From Vreelandella sulfidaeris (GTDB lineage Bacteria > Pseudomonadota > Gammaproteobacteria > Pseudomonadales > Halomonadaceae), in contig AP019514.1 in assembly GCA_007182875.1 (NCBI GenBank), positions 558,001 to 622,000 of the forward strand: DNA of 64,000 bases, in the 5' to 3' direction. Position numbers and translations under genes: made by a program. This document shows, piece by piece, positions 32,041 to 43,192 of this stretch. Position 1 is the first letter of the stretch. Every line of letters begins with the position of its first letter. The notes beneath the pieces were generated by a model, which saw only the letters and a list, made by a program, of their open reading frames with translations, was not told the DNA's origin and did not search any database.

Positions 32041-33215
32041 CTACGTGTGCGTATTCTCGCAGCGCTCAGCGGTAAGTTGACGGTAGAGCGTGACAAGTTC
32101 TGCGCTTTTAGCATCCTCGTGCCAACTAGCAGCGTAAACTTGGGCTCGTTCGGCAAGCTGTTGGCGCAGGGTGTCATCGCTTAGCAGGCGGTTAACTTTG
32201 GCGGCAAAGTCGTCATGGTTATCCTCGGCGATCAGGCAGCCTTCTCCCTCTTTGAGTACATCACGCGTGCCCATCATGGCGGTGGAAACCACCGGCGTGC
32301 CCAGGCCATCGCTTCCAACAGCACCAGTCCCTGGGTTTCCGTGCGTGATGCAAACACGAAGACGTCGGCGGCGCGGTAAGCGGCTTGCAGTGGGCCGTTG
32401 CGGTCAAGGTAGCCGAGGAACAGGACAGCGTCTGAAACGCCCATTTCTTGGGCGCGTTTGACGAGCGAATCATGGGCCGGGCCTTCGCCGGTAATGATTA
32501 GCCAGGTGGTCGGGTGTTCGACTAATACCTGAGACAGCATATCGATCAGAAAACCGATGTTCTTTTCAAAGGCGGCGCGGCCGACATAAAGCAGCAGCCG
32601 CGCTTCTTGTGGCAGGTCGTAGTGAGCCCGAAAGTCGCGCTGATCTTGAGGCAGGCAAAACGCCTCCAGCGCTAAACCAGTAGCAATGACGGTGATGGGC
32701 GTCGTCACGCCATAGTGGGTGAGTGCTTGCTGCATCGCCCGTGAAGGCGCCACCAAGGCGTCGAGCTGCTGGCACTGGTGCACCGAAAGCCTGCGTGCCG
32801 CAAAGCGCAGCCAGCGCCGGGGAAGCCAGCGGATATAGTGATGAATATACTCTTCAAAAAGCGTGTGATAGGTCGCCACCACCGGTAGCCCAAGCTGACG
32901 CCCCAGCGCTACACCGGCATAGTGGGCGGTAAAAGGCGTATGCACATGAATCAGATCAAAGGCTTCACCTGCCAGCGAAGGTGCCAGGGCGAGTAGATCA
33001 CCGTAGCGCATCATGCGGTCTTCAGGGTCGCCGGGTACGTGGCGAGAAGGGATACGCAGCACGCCGGGTTCGTCCACTTGGCCTACCGGATAGTCGGGGC
33101 AGATCAGCGTGACCGAGTGGCCCAAGCGTTCCAGGGCGCCGCGAAAACTAGCAATGGAAGTGGAGACGCCATTGACGCGGGGAAAGTAGACATCCGAAAT
33201 CATGAGTACTTTCAT
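32041..33215 (-). CDS. Glycosyltransferase family 4 (GT-B)
   Basis: The start MKVLMISDVYFPRVNGVSTS and blocks HVHTPFTAHYAG, LYVGRAAFEKN, ITGEGPAHDSL and SRTETQGLVLLEAMA define a retaining GT4 similar to mannosyl- or glucosyl-transferases acting on diacylglycerol or polysaccharide. A frame break near 32295 joins to MVSTAMMGTRDVLKEGEGCLIAE, which holds the end of the nucleotide-sugar site. The open frame continues upstream past 33248 and, with one correction, to an ATG at 33436, so a 70-residue charged N-terminal extension is possible. Acceptor unknown. Confidence 0.8.
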
Positions 33216-33595
33216 GCCTTCGAGTGGCATCGCGGTTGTGAATGCCATTGAGTGAAACAGCGTTAATGCTGATGCCAGCCGCGTCTCACGCTCTGCTTCG
33301 CGATGCTGGGCTAGGGCGTTGCCCTTGGCTAGCTGAGTGAGGGCTTGTGACAGGGCTTGAGAACGGGCTTTGAGAATGCCGCGAATTCTGACTCGTCGAG
33401 CGTATTGTGGTGAGAGTGGCGTCGAAGTGGTGGCATATTATGAGGACTCTTGTGGCCGCTTATGGCCACCTAAACGGCATCCGTGACTGGCGGATGACAG
33501 CCGTCCCCTCAATTGAGCGTTAACACACAGTTGGCCGCTTGCTCGCTTTTGTTGCTTAGCCGTTTTATAGTGAATGAATCGCATTCGACGCACCG
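33216..33595. other. Region between glycosyltransferase and AraC regulator
   Basis: About 380 bp. The part to 33436 may encode an N-terminal extension of the glycosyltransferase (LDESEFAAILKARSQALSQ and further Ala/Gln-rich residues). The rest holds a small hairpin (CATCCG / CGGATG near 33480) and presumably the promoters of both divergent genes. Confidence 0.35.
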
Positions 33596-34371
33596 ATGGT
33601 ATTCCACCATGGCCTTTTTGAGCTGCATAGCCGCAACTTAGCCCAAGAGCAGGTGGCCCATACCCACGACTTCCATCAACTGATTCTGGCCACTTGTGGC
33701 GTAACGGAGCTTTCGATGGAAGGCCAGGGGAACGGGTCACCGCTCGCCGTGGGTGTCTGATTCCTTCGTCGCGCCATCACGAGTACCAGGGCGATGGCAG
33801 TAACCGCACCTTAGTGTTGGATATTCCCGTTGCGCACTTGGCGTCGCTTGAAAGGGCGGTGAGATCGAGCGCTTGTTTGATAAGCCTCGCTTTTCAGCGT
33901 GCCGCCCGCGCTAAACCAACTGACCCATGCCCTGGCGAACCAGCTCGAGCAGTGCCCTGCGCTGCAAAATGAAATTGCCATTCTGCTGCTGCGTGCGCTG
34001 ACCATGTACCTGCACGATGCCACGCCCGCCGCGGCTGGCCAGTTGGGCCAGCACTGCATCAGTGAACGCCTCGATCTGGCCCGCCTGGATGCTTGGTTGG
34101 ATCAACACTTGGCCGATGAGATTCGGGTGGAACAGCTGGCCGCGCTGTGCGCGCTCAGCCCTGGCCACTTTCACACCTGTTTTCGCGAACTGACCGGTGT
34201 GACGCCGCTGGCCTATGTGCAGCGCAGGCGCTTGGAGCATGCACGTACGTTAGTGCGACACAGCGCGCTTAGCCTGGGGCATGTCGCCATGTTAGTAGGC
34301 TTCCGCGATCAGGGCAGTTTCTCCCGCGCCTATCGTCGCTATTTTGAAATCTCCCTTCGTCGGATAGATAG
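33596..34371 (+). CDS. AraC-family transcriptional regulator
   Basis: It has an N-terminal cupin-like sensor domain (MVFHHGLFELHSRNLAQE, HTHDFHQLILATCG) and a C-terminal double helix-turn-helix (EQLAALCALSPGHFHTCFRELTG and GHVAMLVGFRDQGSFSRAYRRYF). Frame breaks lie near 33732, 33865 and 34355. With the last one corrected the protein ends FEISPSSDR at 34371, the usual AraC ending, so the longer tail to 34414 is spurious. It lies at the head of the RidA/deacetylase cluster and probably controls it. Confidence 0.8.
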
Positions 34372-34502
34372 ACCTTTCCTGTCAGTAGACGCTGCTTTAA
34401 AACGGCCTGCATGACTTGCGGGCAAATCTACCGCAGTGTCGGGCAAGTAATTTGCTGCTCTGCGCTTTAGTCTCTGAAGAATACCTTCGAAGGAGAGACT
34501 CC

Positions 34503-34859
34503 ATGGGCGTTACCTATCAAGACAGCAATGCACGTATGAGCCAAGTGGCGATTCATAACGGCACCGTTTACCTCGCAGGCCAGGTTCCACCTGATGCCAC
34601 GGCGGATATGCGTGGCCAAACCGAGCAAGTACTGGCGCGTATCGATCAACTGCTAGCCCAAGCGGGCACCTCAAAAGAGCATCTGATCTCAGCGCAAATC
34701 TGGGTCACCAGCATGGCGGAGTTCGACCAAATGAATGCTGCCTGGGATGCCTGGGTCGTGCCGGGTCGCCCGCCGGTGCGTGCAGCGCTTGAAGCTCAGC
34801 TCGCCAAGCCCGAGTGGAAGGTGGAAATCATGGTGGTAGCTGCGCTGCCGGAGGCCTGA
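34503..34859 (+). CDS. RidA-family protein (enamine/imine deaminase-like)
   Basis: A 118-residue trimeric Rid/YjgF fold protein (MGVTYQDSNARMSQVAIHNG, VYLAGQVPP, PPVRAALEAQLAKPEWKVEIM). The conserved Arg in the RAALEAQLA stretch is the carboxylate-binding residue of active members. RidA hydrolyses reactive enamines made by PLP enzymes, which fits the aminotransferases and cyclodeaminase-like enzyme nearby. GGAGAGA precedes the ATG. The frame is intact and its stop is 1 bp from the next start. Confidence 0.85.
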   Translation: MGVTYQDSNARMSQVAIHNGTVYLAGQVPPDATADMRGQTEQVLARIDQLLAQAGTSKEHLISAQIWVTSMAEFDQMNAAWDAWVVPGRPPVRAALEAQLAKPEWKVEIMVVAALPEA

Positions 34860-34860
34860 T

Positions 34861-35805
34861 ATGCGGGTTGTTTCTGCCGAAGAGGTCACTCGTTACCTGA
34901 GCTGGGGCGGCTTGATACAGCGGCTACACACAACGTTCGTGAACGGCGTGGAGTCGCCTCCCCGCCATCACCACGCGATGCACCGGCCCGATGGCGAAGC
35001 CACCATGCTGCTAATGCCCGCCTGGGAAGCGGCGGGCTATATCGGCGTGAAAATGGTCAACGTATTTCCGCAAAACGCCGACCATGGTATTCCCGCCATC
35101 TCCGGGCTCTATTTGCTCAGCGAAGGTAAGCACGGCCAGCCGTTGGCCTGTATCGACGGCAGCGAGCTAACCCGACGTCGCACAGCGGCCTCGGCGCTGG
35201 CTGCGCAAGCGCTGGCGAATGAAAATGCTGAAACGCTACTGGTGGTAGGTACCGGCAAGTTGGCGCCCATGGTGATCGAGGCTCACGCCAGCGTGCGTCC
35301 TATCAAGCGGGTGCTGATCTGGGGCCGCAATCCCAGTAAAGCGGCAGCCATTGCCAACGAGTACGCCGAACGCTTCGAGACCCAAGTGGTGGAAGAGCTG
35401 GCGGCTGCCGTGGCAGAGGCGGATATCGTCAGTTGCGTGACGCTCTCTACCCAACCGCTGATCAAGGGCGAGTGGCTAACGCCTGGCACTCACCTGGATT
35501 TGATCGGCGCGTTTCGGCCACAAATGCGCGAAACCGATGCGCTGTGCCTGCGTCGCTCAGAAGTATTTGTGGACACCTACGCCGGCGCCAAAGGCGAAGC
35601 GGGCGACATCCTGCAAGCCATTGAAGAAGGCGAATTCCAGTTCGACCAGATTCAGGCGGAGCTTGCCGAGGTGCTAAGCGGGGCTAAATCGGGGCGCTCG
35701 ACACCGGAAGCCATCACGCTATTCAAATCGGTAGGCGCTTCGCTGGAAGATCTGGCTGCTGCCATTGAAGTGTGGGAGTCATTGCCTGAATCTACTGCAT
35801 CATAG
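34861..35805 (+). CDS. Ornithine cyclodeaminase / mu-crystallin family protein
   Basis: Members are NAD(P)-dependent ornithine cyclodeaminases, ketimine reductases or opine-type dehydrogenases. The Rossmann motif LLVVGTGKLAP and blocks GYIGVKMVNVFPQNA, DGSELTRRRTAA, THLDLIGAF and FVDTYAGAKGEAGD fit. Length 314 is usual and the frame is intact. It is translationally coupled to the RidA gene. Reduction of a cyclic imine or ketimine is as likely as true ornithine cyclodeamination. Confidence 0.85.
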   Translation: MRVVSAEEVTRYLSWGGLIQRLHTTFVNGVESPPRHHHAMHRPDGEATMLLMPAWEAAGYIGVKMVNVFPQNADHGIPAISGLYLLSEGKHGQPLACIDGSELTRRRTAASALAAQALANENAETLLVVGTGKLAPMVIEAHASVRPIKRVLIWGRNPSKAAAIANEYAERFETQVVEELAAAVAEADIVSCVTLSTQPLIKGEWLTPGTHLDLIGAFRPQMRETDALCLRRSEVFVDTYAGAKGEAGDILQAIEEGEFQFDQIQAELAEVLSGAKSGRSTPEAITLFKSVGASLEDLAAAIEVWESLPESTAS

Positions 35806-35826
35806 CTCCGCTAAGGACTGCGACCC

Positions 35827-36856
35827 ATGAAGTGTTTTTATCACCCCTGACCAGGCGTTGCATGCGCCGCCGACCTTCCTGCTGCGCGGCCAGCCTGTGC
35901 CGTCGCCGGAAGGCCCGGTGCGTGCGGAGCTGCTGACCCAGGGCTTGCCCGTTCAGGGCTGACGCTGAGCGTACCTAAAGAGGCCGACTCGCCTACGCTG
36001 CGTAAGCGCCTGGAACAGATTCATACGCCGTGCTACCTAACGTTCCTGGATACCATTTACGCCCGCTGGCAGGCGCTGCCCAACGCGTCGGAGTTTGTCG
36101 CTCCCAATATCCACCCCTGCGGTGGTGGCCACCACTACCCGCGCCACCCCATTGGGCAAGCGGGTTGGCACCTGCACGACATGGCCTGCCCGCTAAGCGC
36201 GACGAGCTTTCAAGGCGCTTTAGCCTCGGCGGCAACGGCGGAAGCGGCAGCAGAAGAAGTGCTTAATGGCGCCCCAACGGCCTACGCATTGTGCCGCCCG
36301 CCGGGCCACCATGCCGGGCCGGAGCGCGCCGGGGCTTTGCCTGCTGAACAACTCTGCGCTGGCGGCGACCGTGCTGCGTGAACGCTACGGCAAAGTTGCG
36401 ATCATCGATGTGGACCTGCACCACGGCAACGGCACCCAGGATATTTTTTTATTATCGTAGCGATGTGTGGACTGGCTCACTGCACGCTGACCCTAGCGAC
36501 TTTTATCCGTTTTTCTGGGGCGGTGCAGAGGAAGAGGGCAGCGATGAAGGCGTTGGAGCCAATGTGAATCTGCCCTGCCGGTGGGCAGTGATGGCGACGT
36601 TTATCTCGATGCCTTGGCGATTCTGATTGATCACCTGCAACGTTATGAGCCGGGTGCCGTGGTGGTGGCGCTGGGGCTAGACGCCCACAAGGATGACCCG
36701 CTAGCGGGCCTCAAAGTAGAAACCGAGGCGTTCATTGAAGTAGGCAAACGCTTGGCGGCGCTTTCGCTGCCCATGGTGATTGTGCAAGAAGGTGGTTACC
36801 CCACTGAACACCTAAGCGCCAACCTGACCGCTTTTATGCAGGGTTTTACGGCATGA
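35827..36856 (+). CDS. Histone deacetylase-family amidohydrolase (acetylpolyamine amidohydrolase-like), copy 1
   Basis: Zinc ligands lie in IIDVDLHHGNGTQD (Asp and His) and GLDAHKDDPL (Asp). The substrate channel shows CRPPGHHAGPERAG and the catalytic Tyr region EGGYPTEH. The corrected start is MK-VFITPDQALHAPPTF, after an extra base near 35833. Further breaks are near 35958, 36335, 36448 and 36580. It resembles bacterial acetylpolyamine amidohydrolases, which remove acetyl groups from putrescine, cadaverine or longer amines. The stop overlaps the start of copy 2 (ATGA). Confidence 0.85.
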
Positions 36857-37952
36857 GCAGAACCGGTTTCTACTGGCACGAACGCTGCTTTTGGCACGAC
36901 CAGGGTGCAATAGGTGTGTTCTCCGCACCAGGCGAATTCCTGCAGCCCCAGGCCGCTTCGGAAAGCCCGGAAAGCAAACGGCGCCTGAAGAATATTCTCG
37001 AAGTCAGCGGGCTGATCGACGAGCTTTACGTGGTGAAGCCTCCTGCTGCGACGCTTGACGACTTGCTGCGCTTTCACACGCCACGCTATTTAGACAAGCT
37101 CCAGGCAGGGGGATCGAGCACGCGGTGGCAACGGCGGCGACTGCGCACCTTACATGCCCGGCAGTTGGGCGGCGGCCACGCAGTCCGCAGGGTTGGCTGT
37201 TGCCGCCGTTGAGGCTGTGGCGCTGGGTGAGGTGAGCAATGCCTACGCCCTATGCCGACCGCCGGGGCATCATGCCGAAGCCGACCAGGGCCGTGGGTTT
37301 TGCCTGCTGGGCAATATTCCTGTGGCGGTGATGCGTGCCCGAGCCTTGGGGCAGGTTAACCGCGTGGCGATACTCGATTGGGATGTTCACCACGGCAACG
37401 GTCAGCAGGCAGCGTTTTATAACGACCCTGAGGTTTTTACCGTTTCTCTTCATCAAGCGGCCAACTACCCGCTGGAAACGGGTGGCTTTGACGAACAGGG
37501 CGAAGGCGCAGGCCTGGGTGCCAATCTCAACCTGCCGCTGCCACCGGGCTGCGGCCTGGGCGCCTACGCGTACGCCATGGGAAAACTGGTGTTGCCCGCG
37601 CTAGAGGCATTCAACCCTGACCTGATCGTGGTGGCGTGCGGTTACGGTGCTTGCGCCAAAGATCCATTAGGCAAAATGTTGCTCAATAGCCAAGCGTTCG
37701 CCACCATGACCGCCCAGCTAAAAGCCCTGGCCGAGCGCTGCTGCGAGGGCAAGCTGGTGTTCGTCCATGAAGGCGGTTATTCAGAAGGCTATGTGCCGCT
37801 GTGCGGCCACGCGGTGATCCAGACGCTGGCAGGCAGTGCCATTGCCGTGCCCGATCCGCAAAACGATGAAATTGCCGCTTGGGGCCCTGCAACCGCACCA
37901 GCAAGCATTAATCGATGACTGGTGCCAACAGTGGGAGCAACGTAAACAATGA
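36853..37952 (+). CDS. Histone deacetylase-family protein, copy 2, altered zinc ligand
   Basis: This is a class II HDAC-like protein (GFYWHERCFWHDQGAIG, LCRPPGHHAEADQGRGFCLLGN, AILDWDVHHGNGQQ). The second zinc Asp, normally in GFDA or GYDA, is replaced by Gly: the sequence reads ACGYGACAKDPLG. The active-site His pair and EGGYSEGY are kept. Frame breaks are near 37108 and 37870; the corrected C-terminus reads ALIDDWCQQWEQRKQ and overlaps the next start (ATGA). With one ligand missing it may be weakly active, inactive, or the base may be misread. Confidence 0.82.
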
Positions 37953-38905
37953 CACCGCTTTATGACCGCGATGGCTGGATCTGGCAGGATGGTGAATGGC
38001 TGGAGTGGCGCGAGGCCAAGGTGCATGTCTTCACCCACACCTTGCACTATGGCATGGGCTGTTTTGAGGGCGTGCGCGCCTATGCTGGCCCTAGCGGCAC
38101 GCATCTATTTCGTGCTGCTGAACATACCCGCCGCTTGGCAGAAAGCGCCCATTCGCTGGATATGCCGCTGCCGTTTAGCGAAGCGGAGCTGATCGATGCC
38201 CAGCGCGAGTGCCTGACCAAAAACGGCCTGAGCAATGCCTATCTCAAGCCCACGGTGTTTTTTTGGTGCGGAAGGCATGGGGCTGCGCGCCCAGGGGCTA
38301 ACGACCCATGTCATGGTGGCCGCTTGGGATTTGGGCCCCTATATTTCGCCCCAGGCCGCGACCCACGGCTTGCGTGCGCTGACCTCTTCCTGGGCGCGCC
38401 ACCACGTCAATATCAGCCTGTGCCGGGCGAAAACCAACGGCCACTACGTCAACTCGATACTGGCGCTGAACACCGCGATCAAGGCCGGGTTCGATGAAAC
38501 CATTATGCTCGATCCAGAAGGCTATGTAGCCGAGGCCTCGGCGGCGAACGTCTTCTTGCTGCGCGATGGCGTGCTGCACACCCCGGAAGTAACGTCGTGT
38601 TTGCAAGGCATCACCCGGGATAGCGTGATTCAGCTGGCGAAAAAGTGTTAGGCATCGAAGTGCGCGAGCGGCGGATTACCCGTGATGAGCTCTACACCGC
38701 CGATGAGGCATTTTAACCGGCACCGCCGCCGAGATACTCCCCACTGCGCGAGCTGGATGGCCGTCGTATTGGTGGACGCGCGGGAGCACCACCCGCCAAT
38801 GAGCCCATCAGCCCAGTCAGTGTGACGGCTCAACTGCAGGGGCTATATCGCCAGGCGGTGCGCGGTGAGTTGGATGATTTTCGGCATTGGTTAACGCCGG
38901 CTTAA
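37949..38905 (+). CDS. Branched-chain amino acid aminotransferase-family protein
   Basis: It is a fold-type IV PLP aminotransferase. The N-terminus WIWQDGEWLEWREAKVHVFTHTLHYG and the block FEGVRAYAG are typical of IlvE. The PLP lysine lies in CRAKTNGHYVNSIL, and EGYVAEASAANVFLL and LTGTAAEILPL follow. Frame breaks near 38262, 38645 and 38715 split it. It likely transaminates a branched or hydrophobic amino acid; its place in a catabolic cluster, not next to ilv genes, argues for degradation. It ends 3 bp into the convergent HisC-like gene. Confidence 0.85.
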
Positions 38906-40044
38906 GCGCTAATCGCCTTCTCCAAAGCAGCCAATCTCCCCGGTTCCAGTGCTGCCTGCACGGCCGTGATACGTATGATATTGGCAAGCTCAGGGTGCAC
39001 TAAGCGAGTGACTAACACGCCTTCGGCGAGCAGTTGCTGATGCACCTCGGCGGCGAGTTCGGCGCTGGGCAGGCGAATGCCGATAAAGTTAGTAGCGCTG
39101 GGCAGTACGTCGGCACCCAGTGCGCGAAAGTGCTCAGCCAACTGCTCACGGCGGGCTTTTTACATCGGCAACGTGCTGATTCACTTCGCCAGGGTGGTCG
39201 AGTACCACTTCGGCGGCGGCCAGGGTCAGCGAAGATACCGCGTAGTGAATGCGCACCTTCATCATCATCGCCAGTACCTCAGGGGCGGCGATGGCGTAGC
39301 CAATGCGCAGACCCGCCAGGCCGTGAGCCTTGGAGAGCGTGCGCAGGCGAATCACTCCCGGTATGGCTTTGGCTGCGAACTCGCTACCCGCGTCATCGCG
39401 GAAATCACCATAGGCTTCGTCTAACATTAGCCAGCAGGAGTCGGGCAGCGCCTCGCGCAGCTTGAGGATGGCGCTGTCGTTATGTAAGTGACCACTGGGG
39501 TTATCCGGGTTGGCCAGGTACACCAGCCGCGCGTTTTCCTGATGCGCCGCTGCGATAAGCGCTTCCAGATCGGGGGCCAGCACGCCCGGCGCCTCAAAAT
39601 AGCTGGGTTCAATCAAGCGGCAGCCCTGGCCTTTGGCGAAGTAACCAAAGGTGGGGTAGGTGCCTGCGGTGCTCACCACAGTTTCGCCCGGTTCGCAGGT
39701 GGTGCGCAGGGCCAGGGCAATCAAGCTGTCAGCCCCGGCATCCACCAGCATCGTTTCCAGCGCAATACCCTGCTGCGCGCTCAAGCGTTGGCGCACCCTA
39801 GCGCTTCGGAATCGCCGTAGCAGTAAACGTGTTCGGTCAGGGCATCGCCAAAGTGGTCGCGCAGGGCACGGTGGGGCATGTCCAGACCTTCGTTAGAGCC
39901 CAGCCGATGGGAGATCTCCCGGCCAAGTTTACGCTCCAGCACCTTGATGCCCGGAAACGGATTAACAGGGCCTTCACTCAGTAAGTGGTTGGGATAAGGG
40001 GCGTGCTTTGAGAAGGCATAACGATTCCTAGAAACGATTTTCAA
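38902..40044 (-). CDS. HisC-like class I/II aminotransferase
   Basis: Fold-type I PLP enzyme resembling histidinol-phosphate aminotransferase. It shows NPFPGIKVLERKLG, RLGSNEGLDMPH, NPDNPSGHLH, LDEAYGDF and the PLP lysine in RTLSKAHGLAGLRIGY. Frame breaks lie near 39790 and 39145. The position is far from any his genes, so a role in the local catabolic cluster is more likely than histidine synthesis. It is convergent with the IlvE-like gene. Confidence 0.85.
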
Positions 40045-40106
40045 ATCAGTATTAATGATTAACGTAGCGCGTTTATTTAAAGCTCTATTATTTAAAGCAC
40101 TTTTAT

Positions 40107-41485
40107 TTAAAGTACTTTACCGGGATTTAACAGATTAAGCGGGTCGAGCGCTTGCTTGAGCGACTGCATCAGAGCGATCTCGGCGCTGGAGCGGCAGGTA
40201 CTTAGCCAGGGGCGCTTCTCCAGGCCAATGCCGTGCTCGGCGGAGACTGAGCCGCCAAGTGCTGCCAGCGGTTGATAAACCATCGCTTCCACTTCACGGC
40301 GCACCTCTAATTCAGCGCTTCCCACGCTAACGGAAATATGCAGGTTGCCATCGCCCAGGTGGCCAAACACCACCAGGCGCGCATCTTCCCATCGCTGGGT
40401 TAGCTGCGCTTCCAAGGCATCGGTGTAGCGCTGCATATCGGCAATCGGCAGGCTGACATCGAAGGTAAGCACTGGCGCCATGCCCTTGACCAGCCCCTCG
40501 ATATCCTCACGAATCGCCCAAAGCCCATCGCGCTGGGTCGTCGACTGCGCAATCACCGCATCGACAATCAGCTCGCTCTCAAGCGCACTCTCTAATGCTT
40601 CGCTGAACTGAGTGGCATTGCGCTCAGCGTCGCTGCCCAGGGAATCAATGATCACATAAAAGGGATGCTCGGTGGCAATCGGCGGGGTGTGGCGGCCCAG
40701 GGTTTCAGTGAGTAGCCGATAGTGGTTCTGCCACATCACCTCAAACGCACCCAGGCTGCCGCCGAGTGCTTTGCCCATATGGCTGAGTAGCCCGGTGAGC
40801 GCCTCAAATGAAGGACAGGCCACCAGCGCCGTTTGCTCGCTGGGCGTGGGGGCTGCAGGCGTAGCACCGCGCGGGTCACGATGCCCAAGGTGCCTTCGCT
40901 GCCGATAAACAGCTGCTTTAAATCAAAACCGGCGTTGTTTTTCAGCATGCGGTTCAGGGAACTGACCACGCGACCATCGGCCATCACTGCCTCCAGGCCG
41001 AGCACCTGCTGGCGCATCATGCCGTAGCGAATCACCCGAACGCCGCCGGCGTTGGTGGCGATATTGCCGCCAATCGTGCAACTGCCCCGAGCGCCAAGGT
41101 CCAGCGGGAACTGCAGACCGACCTCTTTCGCAGCTTCCTGAACCCGTTGTAGCGGTGCCCCGGCCTGCACGGTGAGGGTACCGCCCACTTGATCAATCTC
41201 TTCGATTGCGGTCATGCGTTCCAGGGAAATCACCAGCTCATCCGGGCTCGCTTCTGCACCGTGAACCAGACCGGTGAGGCCGCCGTGCGTCACTACCGGC
41301 TGCTGTACCTCATGGCAGGCACGCATCACGGCAGAGACTTGCTCGGTATCGGCCGGGCGAACAATCGCGCCTGCCTGACAGGGCGCGCCCGTCATCCAGT
41401 CCACGCGGCGGCTGTACACATCGTCGCCGGTCAATACATGGGCCGGGCCAACAATGGCGCGCAGCACCTCCAGGGTTATCTGCAT
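40107..41485 (-). CDS. FAD-linked D-2-hydroxyacid dehydrogenase (GlcD/D-lactate dehydrogenase type)
   Basis: FAD_binding_4 domain (VVTHGGLTGLVHGAE, GSCTIGGNIATNAGG, LFIGSEGTLGIVT) followed by the FAD-oxidase C-terminal domain (VVFGHLGDGNLHISV, SAEHGIGLEKR). These enzymes oxidise D-2-hydroxy acids to 2-oxo acids. One frame break near 40850 separates the domains. It lies between the aminotransferase and the ABC transporter genes on the same strand, consistent with degradation of a transaminated product. Confidence 0.88.
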
Positions 41486-41542
41486 CTGTTTTCCTTAGCT
41501 TGTCTTTTCCATTTTCTTGCCCATTTGGTCTTGCCCGATAAA

Positions 41543-43183
41543 TTACGCTGTCGCCGCCACAGGCGCTTCGCGGCCGGGAATCGCCTTGAGCAGGTCTTGG
41601 GTATACGCCTCACGCGGGGCGAGGGAAAATCTGCTCGGCGCTGCCTTGCTCAACGATGCGGCCATGCTGCATCACCACGATACGGTCGCAGATATGCGCG
41701 GCGACGCGCAGGTCGTGGGTAATGAATAGCAGCGAGAGCGAGAGGCGCTGTTTTAACTCTTCCAACAGTTCCAGCACTTGGGCCTGAATCGATACATCCA
41801 GCGCCGAGACAGCTTCATCCGCCACAATCAGCTCGGGGTTGAGCGCCAGCGCTCGGGCAATGCCGATACGCTGGCGCTGGCCGCCGGAAAACTCGTGGGG
41901 AAAGCGCTCCACGGCGCTGGCACCCAAGCCCACCATATCGAGCAGCTCGCCCGCTTGCTTGAGCGCCGCGGCTTTGGGCGTGCCGTTGGCAATTGGTCCT
42001 TGAGCAATCGCCATGCCCACTTTGGTGCGTGGGTTGAGCGAGGCGTAGGGGTCTTGGAATATCATCTGCACTCGGTGGCGTTCCCGTCGCAGCGCATCGC
42101 CTTTGAGCTGAGAAAGGTTCACCCCATCCAGCAGCAGCTCGCCGCTGTCGGGGTGTTCCAAACGCACCACGCAGCGCCCAAGCGTGGATTTTCCCGAGCC
42201 GGACTCACCCACAATCCCCACCGTTTCCCCACGAGCCAGCGTGAGCGAAACATCGTTAAGCGCATGCACTTCCCGGGCAGGTTTGAGCCAGCCGCCTCGG
42301 GAGCGAAAGACCTTATTGAGTTGCTTGATTTCCAACAGCGGAGCAACTTGACTGGTCTCCCGGTGGGGCGGCACCGCATTGCTGGGAATCGCGGCAATCA
42401 GCGCTTGGGTATAGGCGTCTTGAGGATTCTCAAGCACCGGCTTGGCGTCCCCAGCTCGACGATCTTGCCGTGACGCATCACACAAACGCGGTTGGCGATT
42501 TCGGCCACCACGCCAAAGTCGTGAGTGATAAACATCACTGACATACCTCGCCGCTGCTGAAGGTCGCGAATCAGCTCCAGTATCTGCGCTTGGGTGGTGA
42601 CATCCAGCGCCGTGGTGGGCTCATCGGCAATCAGCAAAATGGGCTCCAGCGCCAGGGCCATGGCGATCATGACCCGCTGGCGCTGGCCGCCGGAAAAGCT
42701 CAAACGGGTAGGCGCGAATGGCCTTCTCCGGCTGGGGAATGCCCACTTCGATCAACAGTTCCAGCGCGCGGGTCTGGCGCTCCTTGGGGTGAGCTGGCCG
42801 TGGGCTTCGAACACCTCGGCAATTTGCGCGCCGACTCGCATCAGTGGATTCAGGGCGGTCATTGGCTCCTGGAAAATCATGCCGATTTTTAGCCCGCGCA
42901 GAGCGCGGTGCTGCTTTTCCGTCAGAGCGAGCAAGTCTTGCCCCTCGAACAGTATCTCACCCCGGGTGGCGTTCACGCCTTTGGGTAGCAGCCCCATCAC
43001 GGCGTTGGCGGCCATCGATTTACCGGAACCGGACTCACCCACCACGCACATGATTTCGCCGCGCTTCACCTCGTAGCTAACGTCCTCCACCGCCAGGGCG
43101 CGATCCGCCCCTTTGGGGAGCGCAATGTTGAGATCGCGAATGCTGAGGACGGTGTCAGCCGATGGATTCTCTGTAATAGGCAT
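41543..43183 (-). CDS. Dpp/Opp-type ABC transporter ATP-binding protein, two fused NBDs
   Basis: Two nucleotide-binding domains are fused, like DppD-DppF in one chain. Domain 1 has Walker [13 protein letters not shown], signature [10 protein letters not shown] and [12 protein letters not shown]. Domain 2 has [22 protein letters not shown] and [12 protein letters not shown]. Frame breaks near 42780, 42705, 42440 and 41625 divide it; the corrected end reads [13 protein letters not shown] and stops at 41543. It energises import by the two permeases and the binding protein upstream. Confidence 0.9.
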
Positions 43184-43192
43184 ATAAAGTCC

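Noticed and set aside
34372..34414. C-terminal tail of the AraC regulator
   Set aside because: It appears only after a likely frame error; the corrected frame stops at 34371 with a usual family ending.
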